IMG/VR virus record: IMGVR_UViG_3300044720_000013 | Coordinates: 1-37,545 of that record | DNA: 37,545 bases | Direction: 5' to 3' (one strand) | Source of the DNA: a virus | In this document: piece after piece, positions 30,101-37,207 of the stretch | How positions within the stretch are numbered: the first letter of the stretch is position 1 | Layout: the number at the start of each line of letters is the position of its first letter | Notes under the pieces: model-generated | Databases searched by the model: none | What the model saw: only the letters and a program-made list of their open reading frames with translations | What the model was told of the DNA's origin: nothing | Translations under genes and position numbers: made by a program

Positions 30101-31043
30101 TCTCTCCTACGCGCAGTATCACGACTATCTGGCGAAGCGCAAAGAGGGGATGGTGCAGTACTCCGACGACGAGCAGGCGTTGTTCGACCAGATCCAACAA
30201 CTCGACCAGAACGAAGCCCGCGCTCGCGAACGTGACGCCCAGATCCAGACGGACATGGCCGACCGGATCCAGAAGTATCTCGCAGACACCAACCAGATCT
30301 CACTCGCCGACTACCAGGCCTACCTGTCCGGGCGCCGCGATTCGTACCAGGTTTACACCGACCAGTGGTTCGCTCTCACGAATCAGATCGCCGAAGCGCA
30401 GCGGCAGATAGATCAAGCCGCGGCAACGGCGACGCAGGCCGTCTTCAAGCAGGCCGACGCTGTCAAGACGCTGGCCGATGCGACGCAGGCCAACCAGGAA
30501 GCTGCTGCCGCGTTCAATGAGGCCGGCGTGAAGGTGATGACCACCGCGGCGGACCGCAACGCGACCCAGCAGGATCGCGACACTGCCGCCGCAGACTACG
30601 AACGCTCGGCGGTCAACCTGGCCGCCACCGCGTACAACATCGCCGATGCCATCGCCAACGACCGCGGGTTGCTGGACGGGTCCGTCGAGTGGGCGCGGTT
30701 CATGCGCGAGCGGCTCACGGCTGACAGCGTCTGGAATCACGCCAACGGTCGAGACAACGTCGCCAACGCCGTCGACCGGCTCCTCCTCGGCATCCCAGCG
30801 TTCGCCGCCGGCGGCTATGTGCCGGCAACACCGGGGGGTCGCATCATCCGCGTCGCCGAGGGCGGTCAGGGCGAGTACATGACGCCGGCGAACAGGATGC
30901 ACGCCATGTCCGGCGGCGGCCAAGGCTCGGTCTACGCCCCGACGTACAACATCTCCATCGGTGGGGCGATCGACCGGCCCGGGGTCGCCCGCGAGATCCG
31001 TGAAATCCTGGATGAGGACAACCGCCGCAACGGACGCGTCTGA
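27177..31043 (+). CDS. Tail tape measure protein
   Basis: The 1288-residue protein is the longest product and sets tail length. Residues about 60-350 match the TP901-type tape measure core (MSSDFESAFARMQGLAGVTADEVDGLKASVLDLAGRTAQAPQALADALYQASSSG...AKGAAAGMGSAADIVGLVASAVASYG). Hydrophobic helices follow at about 380-425. Two C-terminal GG...P...GEGGxxE motifs (about 858-880 and 1212-1240) flank a coiled-coil region that carries two related helical units. GTG 27177 has its Shine-Dalgarno (GAGGGG) immediately adjacent, an unusually short spacing. The stop shares a base with the next ATG. Using about 0.15 nm per residue, a tail near 190 nm is expected. Confidence 0.92.
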   Translation: MKAISEKGFSVRLTANVDSYVAAMAKARGATETMSSASAANMVKVGGQMQKLGGQMSRYVTLPVVGAGVAAIKMSSDFESAFARMQGLAGVTADEVDGLKASVLDLAGRTAQAPQALADALYQASSSGLNTADAMAAVEVAAKGAAAGMGSAADIVGLVASAVASYGKANITAARATDILTSAIREGRADPAELAGTLGRVLPIANAVGICFEEVGGATAYLSNIMGDTNRSVTSLQGLLVKLASPTAQGRQALADMGTSVTELKAAIDQDGLLGALDLLKTHGFEGNSQAMTQLFDDIEGRQGALALMADESGTLAATMDKVANSAGSLDQAFTVAADTSGFKMKQAWTDIQVALIKAGDVIMPIVSNVAGAIAGLAETFSSMPAPVQAIVIAFLGLVAAAGPLLVVGGSLIKNFNLMKTTFTGTGAKISAGFGLMAVAGTAALYLLNSHLEEVARTKAFDKARIDLFIQGLKDGASAADTLNNALSSTDELTFIDPSSGNVASFADELSRAGITFDDFQKHLHGTKEEFQAWVSTAGVFGKDAGVEGSRLKLDDINHLYNAGIQIIDQYSAAVQQNTDETFAHGKTLDGERHGLDSVKTATEDLTKAKGELADVPPPTADEVAAIQAVTDAVNRQAKAFQDDLDAQMALIDFARRAADAQYALAASTDDYNRFLEELPDKLKEINKSKDSEAEKLRQVNALYRDGSGLAAKLADDVVTAYDDAANGAMTAKDKGDLWRNSMLTSAAAAAGPVRQSILDYVLAVNKVPEEKKTAIIAAVEAGDLATAVALLDGASMTRTAEIHADADQKSVDKAQGKLDGLQDPLHAKLIVTADTSGANAQIRLMLARVGVLNYSASGRFVDHPMISMLGEGGRPEVVLPLSNAARMSALLSDSRVSGPILSALGGVGSAEGRTVNLTHMSIPSTSAGPTASVIEAVTSAIVLSGNIAEDAQREAEAATAAQDKLMQRMFQRDALSYAQYHDYLAKRKEGMVQYSDDEQALFDQIQQLDQNEARARERDAQIQTDMADRIQKYLADTNQISLADYQAYLSGRRDSYQVYTDQWFALTNQIAEAQRQIDQAAATATQAVFKQADAVKTLADATQANQEAAAAFNEAGVKVMTTAADRNATQQDRDTAAADYERSAVNLAATAYNIADAIANDRGLLDGSVEWARFMRERLTADSVWNHANGRDNVANAVDRLLLGIPAFAAGGYVPATPGGRIIRVAEGGQGEYMTPANRMHAMSGGGQGSVYAPTYNISIGGAIDRPGVAREIREILDEDNRRNGRV

Positions 31044-32272
31044 TGGCCCGCCCGACTTACAACGTCAACGCATACTTCGATCTCCCATCGACCGGCGGGC
31101 TCAACATCTTCACCCTTGATCACCCGGTCAAAGGCATCCTCGATTCCGCCTATGTGCTTGCCGGCGACATCGCTACAGACATCAGCATCTATGTCAGATC
31201 GATCTCCATCAACCGTGGACGATCGCGCCAGTTCGACGAGATCGCGACGGGCACATGCGTGATCGAGCTCGGCAACCGGGTCCGAACGTTCGACCCGTTC
31301 AACGCTTCAGGACCGTTTTACGGCAACATCAAAACCGGAAAACGATTCACGGTCCTCACATCGGGGTTCGCAATCTTCGACGGATTCGTCGAGTCATACC
31401 GCTACAAGTACGGACGCAACAGTGAACCGGTTGCTGTCGTCACCCTTGTCGACGCCCTCGCAGTGCTCGCACAGAAAGAGTTCGACGTATGGACCGCCAC
31501 CGCTGGTCAAACAGTTGGGCAGCGGCTCACGACGATGCTCAACCGCAACGAGGTGGTCTTCCCATCGATGCGGGCGTTCGATGCGGGCGTGTCGACCCTT
31601 CAGGCCGATGTGGTCGCCGCCGGGACCAACGTGCTCGCGTACGCGCAGCTGCTGGCGAAATCGGATCTCGGCCGGTTCTTCGCAGCACGTGACGGTGTCC
31701 TGACATTCGTCGATCGACGTCGCAACCTGAACGCCGGGCCTGCGGTCACGTTCATCAACGACGGCTCCGGGATCGTGTTCGCCGATCTCGAACGGTCAAC
31801 CGGCGACGAGCTGCTCTACAACCGGGTTTCCGCAGGGCGCCGCGGTGGGACGACCGAAGTGTTCGAGGACACGGCATCGATCGACGAGTACGGAATTCAC
31901 AACTACACCGTCGACGATCTGCTCCTCGAAACCGACGCTCAGGCCTACGACTATGGGCTGTTCATCGCATCCAACTACTCCCAGCCAGAGGAGCGATTCT
32001 CCTCGTTCACGATCGCCATGGATGCCCTCAACCCATCCATGCAGGGCCTGTTCGCATCGCTCGACATCGGCTCGCTGGTCCGTGGCGTGTATGACCCGGG
32101 TGTCGGCACACCGCTGGATCGTTACTGCATCGTCGAAGGCTTCAAGCACGACCTGCAACGAAACAAGCACCTCGTCACCGTGTTCGTCGGCGACGCCATC
32201 AACCGATCGGCATTCATCCTCGACGACCCGGTGTTCGGCGTCCTCGACGGACCGGGAATCCTCGTGTTCTGA
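31043..32272 (+). CDS. Minor tail/baseplate hub-type protein
   Basis: The 409-residue protein has two domains: an N-terminal beta region (residues about 40-140, ISIYVRSISINRGRSRQFDEIATGTCVIELGNRVRTFDP...FAIFDGFVESYRYKYG) resembling the hub/late-control D type fold, and a larger C-terminal part (LTFVDRRRNLNAGPAVTFINDGSGIVFADLERSTGDELLYNRVS). These features and its place right after the tape measure suggest the tail-tip hub. It starts in TGATG and ends before a short gap. Confidence 0.78.
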   Translation: MARPTYNVNAYFDLPSTGGLNIFTLDHPVKGILDSAYVLAGDIATDISIYVRSISINRGRSRQFDEIATGTCVIELGNRVRTFDPFNASGPFYGNIKTGKRFTVLTSGFAIFDGFVESYRYKYGRNSEPVAVVTLVDALAVLAQKEFDVWTATAGQTVGQRLTTMLNRNEVVFPSMRAFDAGVSTLQADVVAAGTNVLAYAQLLAKSDLGRFFAARDGVLTFVDRRRNLNAGPAVTFINDGSGIVFADLERSTGDELLYNRVSAGRRGGTTEVFEDTASIDEYGIHNYTVDDLLLETDAQAYDYGLFIASNYSQPEERFSSFTIAMDALNPSMQGLFASLDIGSLVRGVYDPGVGTPLDRYCIVEGFKHDLQRNKHLVTVFVGDAINRSAFILDDPVFGVLDGPGILVF

Positions 32273-32291
32273 CCCCCATCAAGGGAGCGCC

Positions 32292-32606
32292 ATGTCTGAT
32301 CTGTCGGCCGAAGCGGAAGCCGTTGTTGCCGCAGCCGAGTCCCTCCTTCAAGCAGCGACACCTCGGGCCAGGACTGCGCTCGAGAACGCCGTCAAAGCGT
32401 TGCGTGATTCCCAGGTGCAACCCTTCCCGGATCCGCCGACGGACCAAGTAGTCATCCAGCGAGTCGACCCGACGACGGGCGAATCCACCGTGACAACCCC
32501 CGGCGACATCAGCTGGGTACGCGCCCAGCTCGCCAGAACACCGCCCGATCGGCCCCGGCGAATCCTCACCGTGACGTACACCCCGCTCGTCGAAACCGGA
32601 CCATGA
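32292..32606 (+). CDS. Hypothetical tail-region protein
   Basis: The 104-residue protein has an N-terminal helix (SAEAEAVVAAAESLLQAATPRARTALENAVKALRDS), a Pro-rich linker and a C-terminal beta segment (IQRVDPTTGESTVTTPGDISWVRAQL...RRILTVTYTPLVE). AAGGGAG precedes the ATG. It lies between hub and receptor-binding genes, so it is probably a tail accessory; no family was recognised. Confidence 0.65.
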   Translation: MSDLSAEAEAVVAAAESLLQAATPRARTALENAVKALRDSQVQPFPDPPTDQVVIQRVDPTTGESTVTTPGDISWVRAQLARTPPDRPRRILTVTYTPLVETGP

Positions 32607-32648
32607 CCCGCCGAGCAGCTTGCTCGCCAACTCAAGGAGTGAACCACT

Positions 32649-33173
32649 ATGGCTGAGGGCTACTTCGACTTCGTAGCCGGCGTTGGTCTCTCGGCAGCCA
32701 ACCTCGAGGACTACTGCGAACGACAGTCTGCGATGCGTTTCGCGTCGGCGGCGGCCCGCGACGCCGCTCTGGCGACGATCAAGACAGAGGGCATGCTCGC
32801 CTATCTCAAAGACGTCCATTCCCTGACGCAGTACAACTCCACCGGCACCTGGGATGTCGTGTGGGTATCGACGGCATGGATCGCCCCGACGCTGATCAAC
32901 TCGTGGACCAACACCGGCTCAGGTTTGACGACCGCCGGATACCGCAAAGTCGGCGACGCCGTGTTCATCAAGGGCTCAGTCGGTGGGGGAGCGAACGGCA
33001 ACTCTGCGTTCCTGCTGCCGGTCGGGTTCCGTCCGGTAGAGCAGTGGGAGTTCGCCAACTCGATCAACATCGCCGCCGCCGGCGTGTTCCACGTCAAGAT
33101 CGACGGCAACGTTGTCCCCAGTGCAGGCGGCACCGCCCGCGTCGCTCTCAACTGCTGCTTCTCACTCGTGTGA
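32649..33173 (+). CDS. Tail tip/receptor-binding protein
   Basis: The 174-residue protein begins with FDFVAGVGLSAANLEDYCERQSAMRFASAAARDAALATIKTEGMLAYLKDVHSLTQYNSTGTWDVVW, a module common in phage fibre N termini that attaches to the tail. The C-terminal half is a beta domain (LINSWTNTGSGLTTAGYRKVGDAVFIKGSVGGGANGNSAFLLPVGFRPVEQW) like fibre-tip domains. AAGGAGTGA precedes the ATG. It may bind host surface glycan. Confidence 0.78.
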   Translation: MAEGYFDFVAGVGLSAANLEDYCERQSAMRFASAAARDAALATIKTEGMLAYLKDVHSLTQYNSTGTWDVVWVSTAWIAPTLINSWTNTGSGLTTAGYRKVGDAVFIKGSVGGGANGNSAFLLPVGFRPVEQWEFANSINIAAAGVFHVKIDGNVVPSAGGTARVALNCCFSLV

Positions 33174-33206
33174 GACAGGCCCAGTCACGAAATCGAGGTG
33201 ATCTGA

Positions 33207-34397
33207 TTGGCTGTCCAGCGCGCACCATGGCTCGAGCCACATGATCGCTTCGAGGGCGTCGGCGCGCACGAATTGAATCCCAGGTATTCCCACGTCGACG
33301 GCGGCGGATTCGACGAGCAGCTGACGGTCAGCCGGCGCACGCTCCCGGCGCTCGTCAAGGCCCAGCGACGGCTGACGCTCACCCGTCCACTCGTCAGGCT
33401 GCTCGGCCTGGTCCCGCAGCTCGACGGGATGGACGGGGCGCATTACCAGTTCGATCACGGCAAACCGGACCTGCGGGTGATGCGCGATGCCGGGCTGTGG
33501 TGGATCGGTTGGAAGGTGTCGCAGTCGACCGGGTATGTCGACCCGACGTTCGCTCAGATCCGCGAGGAATGGCTCGACTTCGAATGCCGGTTCCCGTACC
33601 ACTGGCTGTCGTCGACCACCGACCCGATCGCCCAGGCCGACTGGTATCTCAAGCAACTCAACGAGCTCCGCCCGGGCGAGGCCGTCATGCTGGATATCGA
33701 GGAGGCCGGGGACACCGTCGACAAAGCGTTGGCATTCTTCGAACGCACCGAGGAGTACACCCACCGCCCCGGCGTCGGCTACTCCGGGATCTATGTCGCC
33801 GGCGGCACGATTTGGAAGTCGCCCGAGCTGCGCATGTCGAGGTACGGCCGGCGGCCATTCACCGTCGCCGCCTATGTGACCGAGGCGAACCTGCGGGCCC
33901 GGCTCGCCGCGACCCACTCGCCGGATCCGGACGCGTGGCAGTACTCGAGCAACGGCCCGGTGCCCGGCATCGTCGGCCGCTGCGACATGGACATGGTCTT
34001 CGACAAGCCCGCATTCCAACTGGCATGCGGCTCGATCGCAACCCCAACCCCTCACCCGCTACCGGAGGACGACATGATCGAACTGCGATCCAACAAGGAA
34101 GACCGCGTCAACCAGTACGGCGGCGTCGAGAAGGCCGGCGAGATGATCTTCGCCATCGGCGACTTCAAGCGCAACATCAGCGCCAAGGAACGCGACGAGC
34201 GGTTCCCCAACGTCCCGCTCAGTTCGCCGTTGTCGAATGCTGTGCTCGACACCATCCCCGACGCCTCATCCGGCGGCACCGTCGACGCAACAGCGCGGGC
34301 CGCCGTCGCCCAGCTGAACGACGCCGTCGGTCGCACCGGTCAGGTCATCGGCGACATGCAGAAAGGTCTCGGCGCGGCCGCCGAAGCCAGAGCCTGA
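33207..34397 (+). CDS. GH25 lysozyme (muramidase), endolysin or tail lysin
   Basis: The 396-residue enzyme starts at TTG 33207 behind GAGGTGA. Residues about 70-270 form a GH25 domain: QLDGMDGAHYQFDHGKPD (nucleophile-side Asp), VSQSTGYVDPTFAQI, LDIEEAGD (D163, E165), GYSGIYVAGG and WQYSSNGPVPGIVGRCDMDMV. It cleaves the MurNAc-GlcNAc bond of peptidoglycan. An N-terminal 70-residue extension and a C-terminal 110-residue extension (IELRSNKEDRVNQYGG...) carry no recognised wall-binding repeat. Followed by four membrane proteins it is the likely endolysin, though its place after tail fibres leaves a tail-lysin role open. The stop shares a base with the next ATG. Confidence 0.88.
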   Translation: MAVQRAPWLEPHDRFEGVGAHELNPRYSHVDGGGFDEQLTVSRRTLPALVKAQRRLTLTRPLVRLLGLVPQLDGMDGAHYQFDHGKPDLRVMRDAGLWWIGWKVSQSTGYVDPTFAQIREEWLDFECRFPYHWLSSTTDPIAQADWYLKQLNELRPGEAVMLDIEEAGDTVDKALAFFERTEEYTHRPGVGYSGIYVAGGTIWKSPELRMSRYGRRPFTVAAYVTEANLRARLAATHSPDPDAWQYSSNGPVPGIVGRCDMDMVFDKPAFQLACGSIATPTPHPLPEDDMIELRSNKEDRVNQYGGVEKAGEMIFAIGDFKRNISAKERDERFPNVPLSSPLSNAVLDTIPDASSGGTVDATARAAVAQLNDAVGRTGQVIGDMQKGLGAAAEARA

Positions 34398-34942
34398 TGA
34401 CAGCGTCGCAGTTCCCGCCCGGGCCCGGTGTCGATGCCCAAGGACGTCCCGTGATCGATCCGACAGCGAACGTCATCGCCATCCTCGACGCGGCCGTCAA
34501 GCGCCAGGACGATTTGCGCGCATCGCACAGTCGGCACCAGGACGACATCTTCAAGCTGCAGCGGTTCTACGACGACAAGCTGCGCAAGGCCGAAGCCAAA
34601 CGCATCGACGCAATCCGCGCCGTCGACGTCGCCGCGGTGCAGCGTGCCGCCGAAGTGTCGGCCGCACAGGCACAGACGTTGGCGACGCAGGTCGCTGTCT
34701 CGGCCGAGGCGTTGCGCGGCCAGGTCGCCGCCGCAGCGGCAGCACAGAGCGCGGCGTTGGCGGCGGCTCTCGATCCGATCCAGAAAGACATCGCCGAGCT
34801 GCGCAAGGCACAGTATGAAGCCCAGGGGCAGAAGCAGCAGGTCGTCGAGGGCCGCGACTCCGGCCGCTACATGGCCACGCTCGTCGGCGCAGTGCTGGCC
34901 TCGATCGGCATCGTCAGCTTCTTGCTGAGTCTCAAACCGTGA
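34397..34942 (+). CDS. C-terminally anchored coiled-coil membrane protein (lysis region)
   Basis: The 181-residue protein has a long Ala/Gln-rich helical region (about 30-150: KRQDDLRASHSRHQDDIFKLQRFYDDKLRKAEAKRIDAIR...) and one membrane helix near the C terminus (about 158-178, YMATLVGAVLASIGIVSFLLSL). The topology is tail-anchored. It follows the lysin by a single shared base and overlaps the next gene by GTGA. It might act as holin, antiholin or part of a spanin-like bridge; the family is unknown. Confidence 0.75.
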   Translation: MTASQFPPGPGVDAQGRPVIDPTANVIAILDAAVKRQDDLRASHSRHQDDIFKLQRFYDDKLRKAEAKRIDAIRAVDVAAVQRAAEVSAAQAQTLATQVAVSAEALRGQVAAAAAAQSAALAAALDPIQKDIAELRKAQYEAQGQKQQVVEGRDSGRYMATLVGAVLASIGIVSFLLSLKP

Positions 34943-35253
34943 CGGTCATCGCTGCTGCCCGCGACTGGTTGGGCGCGGGAACCGTCACCGCCGCGCTGAT
35001 GACCGCCATCGTCGGCTTCCTGATGTATCTGGAGAAGCGATCCAACGACGGCACGACAGCGAAGGTCGGGATGATCGCCGCTAGCCAGGCGTCGATGATG
35101 GCCGCCCTCCAAGAATCCGACGCCGACAAGGCAGAGCTGCGCGTCACCGTCAAAGAGCAGGCTGACCGGATCAGACAGCAGGACATCGAGATCGCCGGGC
35201 TCCGCCACGAGGTCGACGATCTGCGCAGAGAGGTCCGAGGGCTACATGGCTGA
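34939..35253 (+). CDS. N-terminally anchored coiled-coil membrane protein (lysis region)
   Basis: The 104-residue protein starts at GTG 34939 in a GTGA overlap. An N-terminal membrane helix (about 13-31, TVTAALMTAIVGFLMYL) precedes a charged coiled coil (about 55-100, SDADKAELRVTVKEQADRIRQQDIEIAGLRHEVDDLRREV). The anchor is at the opposite end from the preceding protein, suggesting pairing. The function is inferred from its lysis-cassette position. Confidence 0.75.
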   Translation: MTVIAAARDWLGAGTVTAALMTAIVGFLMYLEKRSNDGTTAKVGMIAASQASMMAALQESDADKAELRVTVKEQADRIRQQDIEIAGLRHEVDDLRREVRGLHG

Positions 35254-35680
35254 GACGAACAACACGCACACGACCATCGAGGTCAAAGAGGAAACCGGCC
35301 GCCAACGCATCCTCAAGCTCGTCACCCAGCTGTGGGCGACCACCGCCGTCATCCTCGCGCTTGCCACCGCCCTCGTGTTCTACGCCGACCGCAACGACCT
35401 CCAACGCCAGCTCGCTGGCAACGACGCGTCGAACGCGGCGATCCTCAACTGTGGCCGCCAACTACAGGACCTCGTCGACGGCCCGACGACCGACATCACC
35501 ATCGGGCTCGTCGACCTGCTCGTGCTGTTCATCAACGTCCCACCGGGTGAGCAGACCAGGCTCGACCAGATCAACGCGAAGGTCGCCGAGCTCGAAGCGC
35601 TCAGCGGTCGGGCACGCAACGCCGTCGCCATGAAGCGGGATTGGAACGCCGCCGGGTCCCCACTTCCCTGCCCGATCTGA
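35246..35680 (+). CDS. Membrane protein with N-terminal helix (lysis region)
   Basis: The 144-residue product overlaps the previous gene by 8 bases. A charged N terminus is followed by a membrane helix at about 28-47 (TQLWATTAVILALATALVFY) and a mostly helical soluble part (DRNDLQRQLAGNDASNAAILNCGRQLQDLVDG...LDQINAKVAELEALSGRARNAVAM) with a single Cys near residue 70 and another near the C terminus. It might be a spanin-like or phage membrane accessory protein. No family was recognised. Confidence 0.72.
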   Translation: MAETNNTHTTIEVKEETGRQRILKLVTQLWATTAVILALATALVFYADRNDLQRQLAGNDASNAAILNCGRQLQDLVDGPTTDITIGLVDLLVLFINVPPGEQTRLDQINAKVAELEALSGRARNAVAMKRDWNAAGSPLPCPI

Positions 35681-35705
35681 AACGACCATCCAAAGGAGAA
35701 ACCCC

Positions 35706-36185
35706 ATGACCCTCATCCAGCACTTCCGTCACCATCGCCGGCGGATACTCGCCTGGCTCGTCATCGCCCTCACCGGGATGATCCTGTGCGCGCCGATGAC
35801 GGTGCTCGCTGCACCACCCGGCCCGATCGCCCCCGTCACGGTCGTTGGTGACCATCACGTCATCACGTTGACACCGATGGCGTGGACGATCATCACCGGT
35901 CTGATCATGCCGTTCGTCATCGCCGTCATCATGAAGGCGTCGGCGAGCTCGACGTTCAAAGGTGTGATGGCGCTCGTCCTCGCCGCTGTCGCCGCGATCG
36001 TCGAACGCGCCACCCTGTCCGACGGTTCCGGGCTGATCGAAACCGGGATGCTCGTCGATGTGCTGATGGTCTACGCACCGCAGGTCCTCACCTATCTCGG
36101 CTTGTGGCGGCACGTCAACATCAACGCCAAGATCGCACCGAAGCTCGGCCTCGGCCCGGCCGGGCCCGACGTCGTCGGAGGCTGA
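35706..36185 (+). CDS. Multi-pass membrane protein, probable holin
   Basis: The 159-residue product has a basic start, a first hydrophobic helix (about 14-35, possibly a signal-anchor), then helices at about 58-76 (MAWTIITGLIMPFVIAVIM), 86-100 and 117-133, for three or four passes. The size and hydrophobic pattern fit a phage holin that triggers lysis. AAAGGAG precedes the ATG. It follows three single-pass membrane proteins, completing the lysis cassette. Confidence 0.75.
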   Translation: MTLIQHFRHHRRRILAWLVIALTGMILCAPMTVLAAPPGPIAPVTVVGDHHVITLTPMAWTIITGLIMPFVIAVIMKASASSTFKGVMALVLAAVAAIVERATLSDGSGLIETGMLVDVLMVYAPQVLTYLGLWRHVNINAKIAPKLGLGPAGPDVVGG

Positions 36186-36188
36186 GCT

Positions 36189-36653
36189 GTGGCGACCGGT
36201 CATTGGTTCACGAACAGGGGCAAGCAGCTCCTCCTGCAGGGGGCGTGGGATGACAACGCCGCGACGCTCATACGCGTCGGCCTGCTCGTCGGCACCCAGC
36301 CCGCCGCCGCCGACACTGCCGTCGAGGTCGCCGACCTGAACACGGTCAACGACCTCCTCGTCACCGCCGGAGCGACGGAATGCACCGTGGGCGGCTACGC
36401 CCGCCAGAACCTGTCGCGCACGAACGCGGCCGAGGATGACGCCAATGACCGCGTCAATATTGACGCTTCCGACGTCAGCTTTGGTGCGCTCGCAACGGGG
36501 CAGACGATCATCGGCGCGTTCGTCTATGACGCATCGACGGACACGAACGACACGACCCGCCTGTTGATCTCGGTCGATTGGTTCACGGCGGGTGTGCCGA
36601 CCAACGGTGGCACGATCAACTACGGCATCGCCGACCTGTACAGGGCTGCCTGA
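36189..36653 (+). CDS. Phage structural protein (tail or capsid appendage)
   Basis: The 154-residue protein starts at GTG 36189 four bases after the holin stop. It begins ATGHWFTNRGKQLLLQGAWDD and continues with a beta-sandwich-like pattern (TLIRVGLLVGTQ...LSRTNAAEDDANDRVNIDASDVSFGALATGQTIIGAFVYDASTD...RLLISVDWFTAG), a style common in phage structural appendage proteins. It shares a base with the next ATG, so the two are co-expressed. Confidence 0.72.
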   Translation: MATGHWFTNRGKQLLLQGAWDDNAATLIRVGLLVGTQPAAADTAVEVADLNTVNDLLVTAGATECTVGGYARQNLSRTNAAEDDANDRVNIDASDVSFGALATGQTIIGAFVYDASTDTNDTTRLLISVDWFTAGVPTNGGTINYGIADLYRAA

Positions 36654-37204
36654 TGCCATACCCGCGCACACCACTGCTGCCGATGGGCACCGCCGACGGC
36701 CCCGCAGTCACCACTCCCGCATCGCTCACCGACGCCACCCCGCTGCCGGCCAACGAGATCCCCGCCCACTTGCTACAGATCGGCGGCAAGCTCTACACGA
36801 CAGCGGTCGGCAGGTTCACATCGACCGCCACGCCCGGCACCCTGACCATCGGGCTGTACCTGGCCAAACCCGCAGTCGCCATCGGTTCGGCCGTGCTCCT
36901 CGTCGCCTCCGCCGCGCTCGTCCCGCTGGCATCACAGACGAACAAGACCTTCAAGGTGGAGTTCGAGGTAGAGGTGATATCGGTCGGCGCTGGTGGCGCT
37001 GGTGTTGGCCAAGTTCGTGCAATCGGTATCGCCTTCGGCGTTGTTGCAGCCGGATCAGTTGATCTGATCCCGGCGACAGCGCCGATGGCCGCAGTGTCGA
37101 TCGACACGACGTCGTCGCAGCGGGTGCTGATCGGCCTCACCCCGTCGGTGACGACCGGGAGCGTGACCATCCACACGATGGACACCGAATACTCAGGCAA
37201 CTGA
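36653..37204 (+). CDS. Phage structural protein with beta-rich fold
   Basis: The 183-residue protein has a Pro-rich start (PYPRTPLLPMGTADGPAVTTPASLTDATPLPANEIP) and a C-terminal beta domain (LTIGLYLAKPAVAIGSAVLLVASAALVPLASQTNKTFKVEFEVEVISVG...VSIDTTSSQRVLIGLTPSVTTGSVTIHTMDTEYSG). No family was recognised. It precedes the repeat-rich fibre-like gene by three bases, so a fibre or appendage complex is plausible. Confidence 0.7.
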   Translation: MPYPRTPLLPMGTADGPAVTTPASLTDATPLPANEIPAHLLQIGGKLYTTAVGRFTSTATPGTLTIGLYLAKPAVAIGSAVLLVASAALVPLASQTNKTFKVEFEVEVISVGAGGAGVGQVRAIGIAFGVVAAGSVDLIPATAPMAAVSIDTTSSQRVLIGLTPSVTTGSVTIHTMDTEYSGN

Positions 37205-37207
37205 CCG

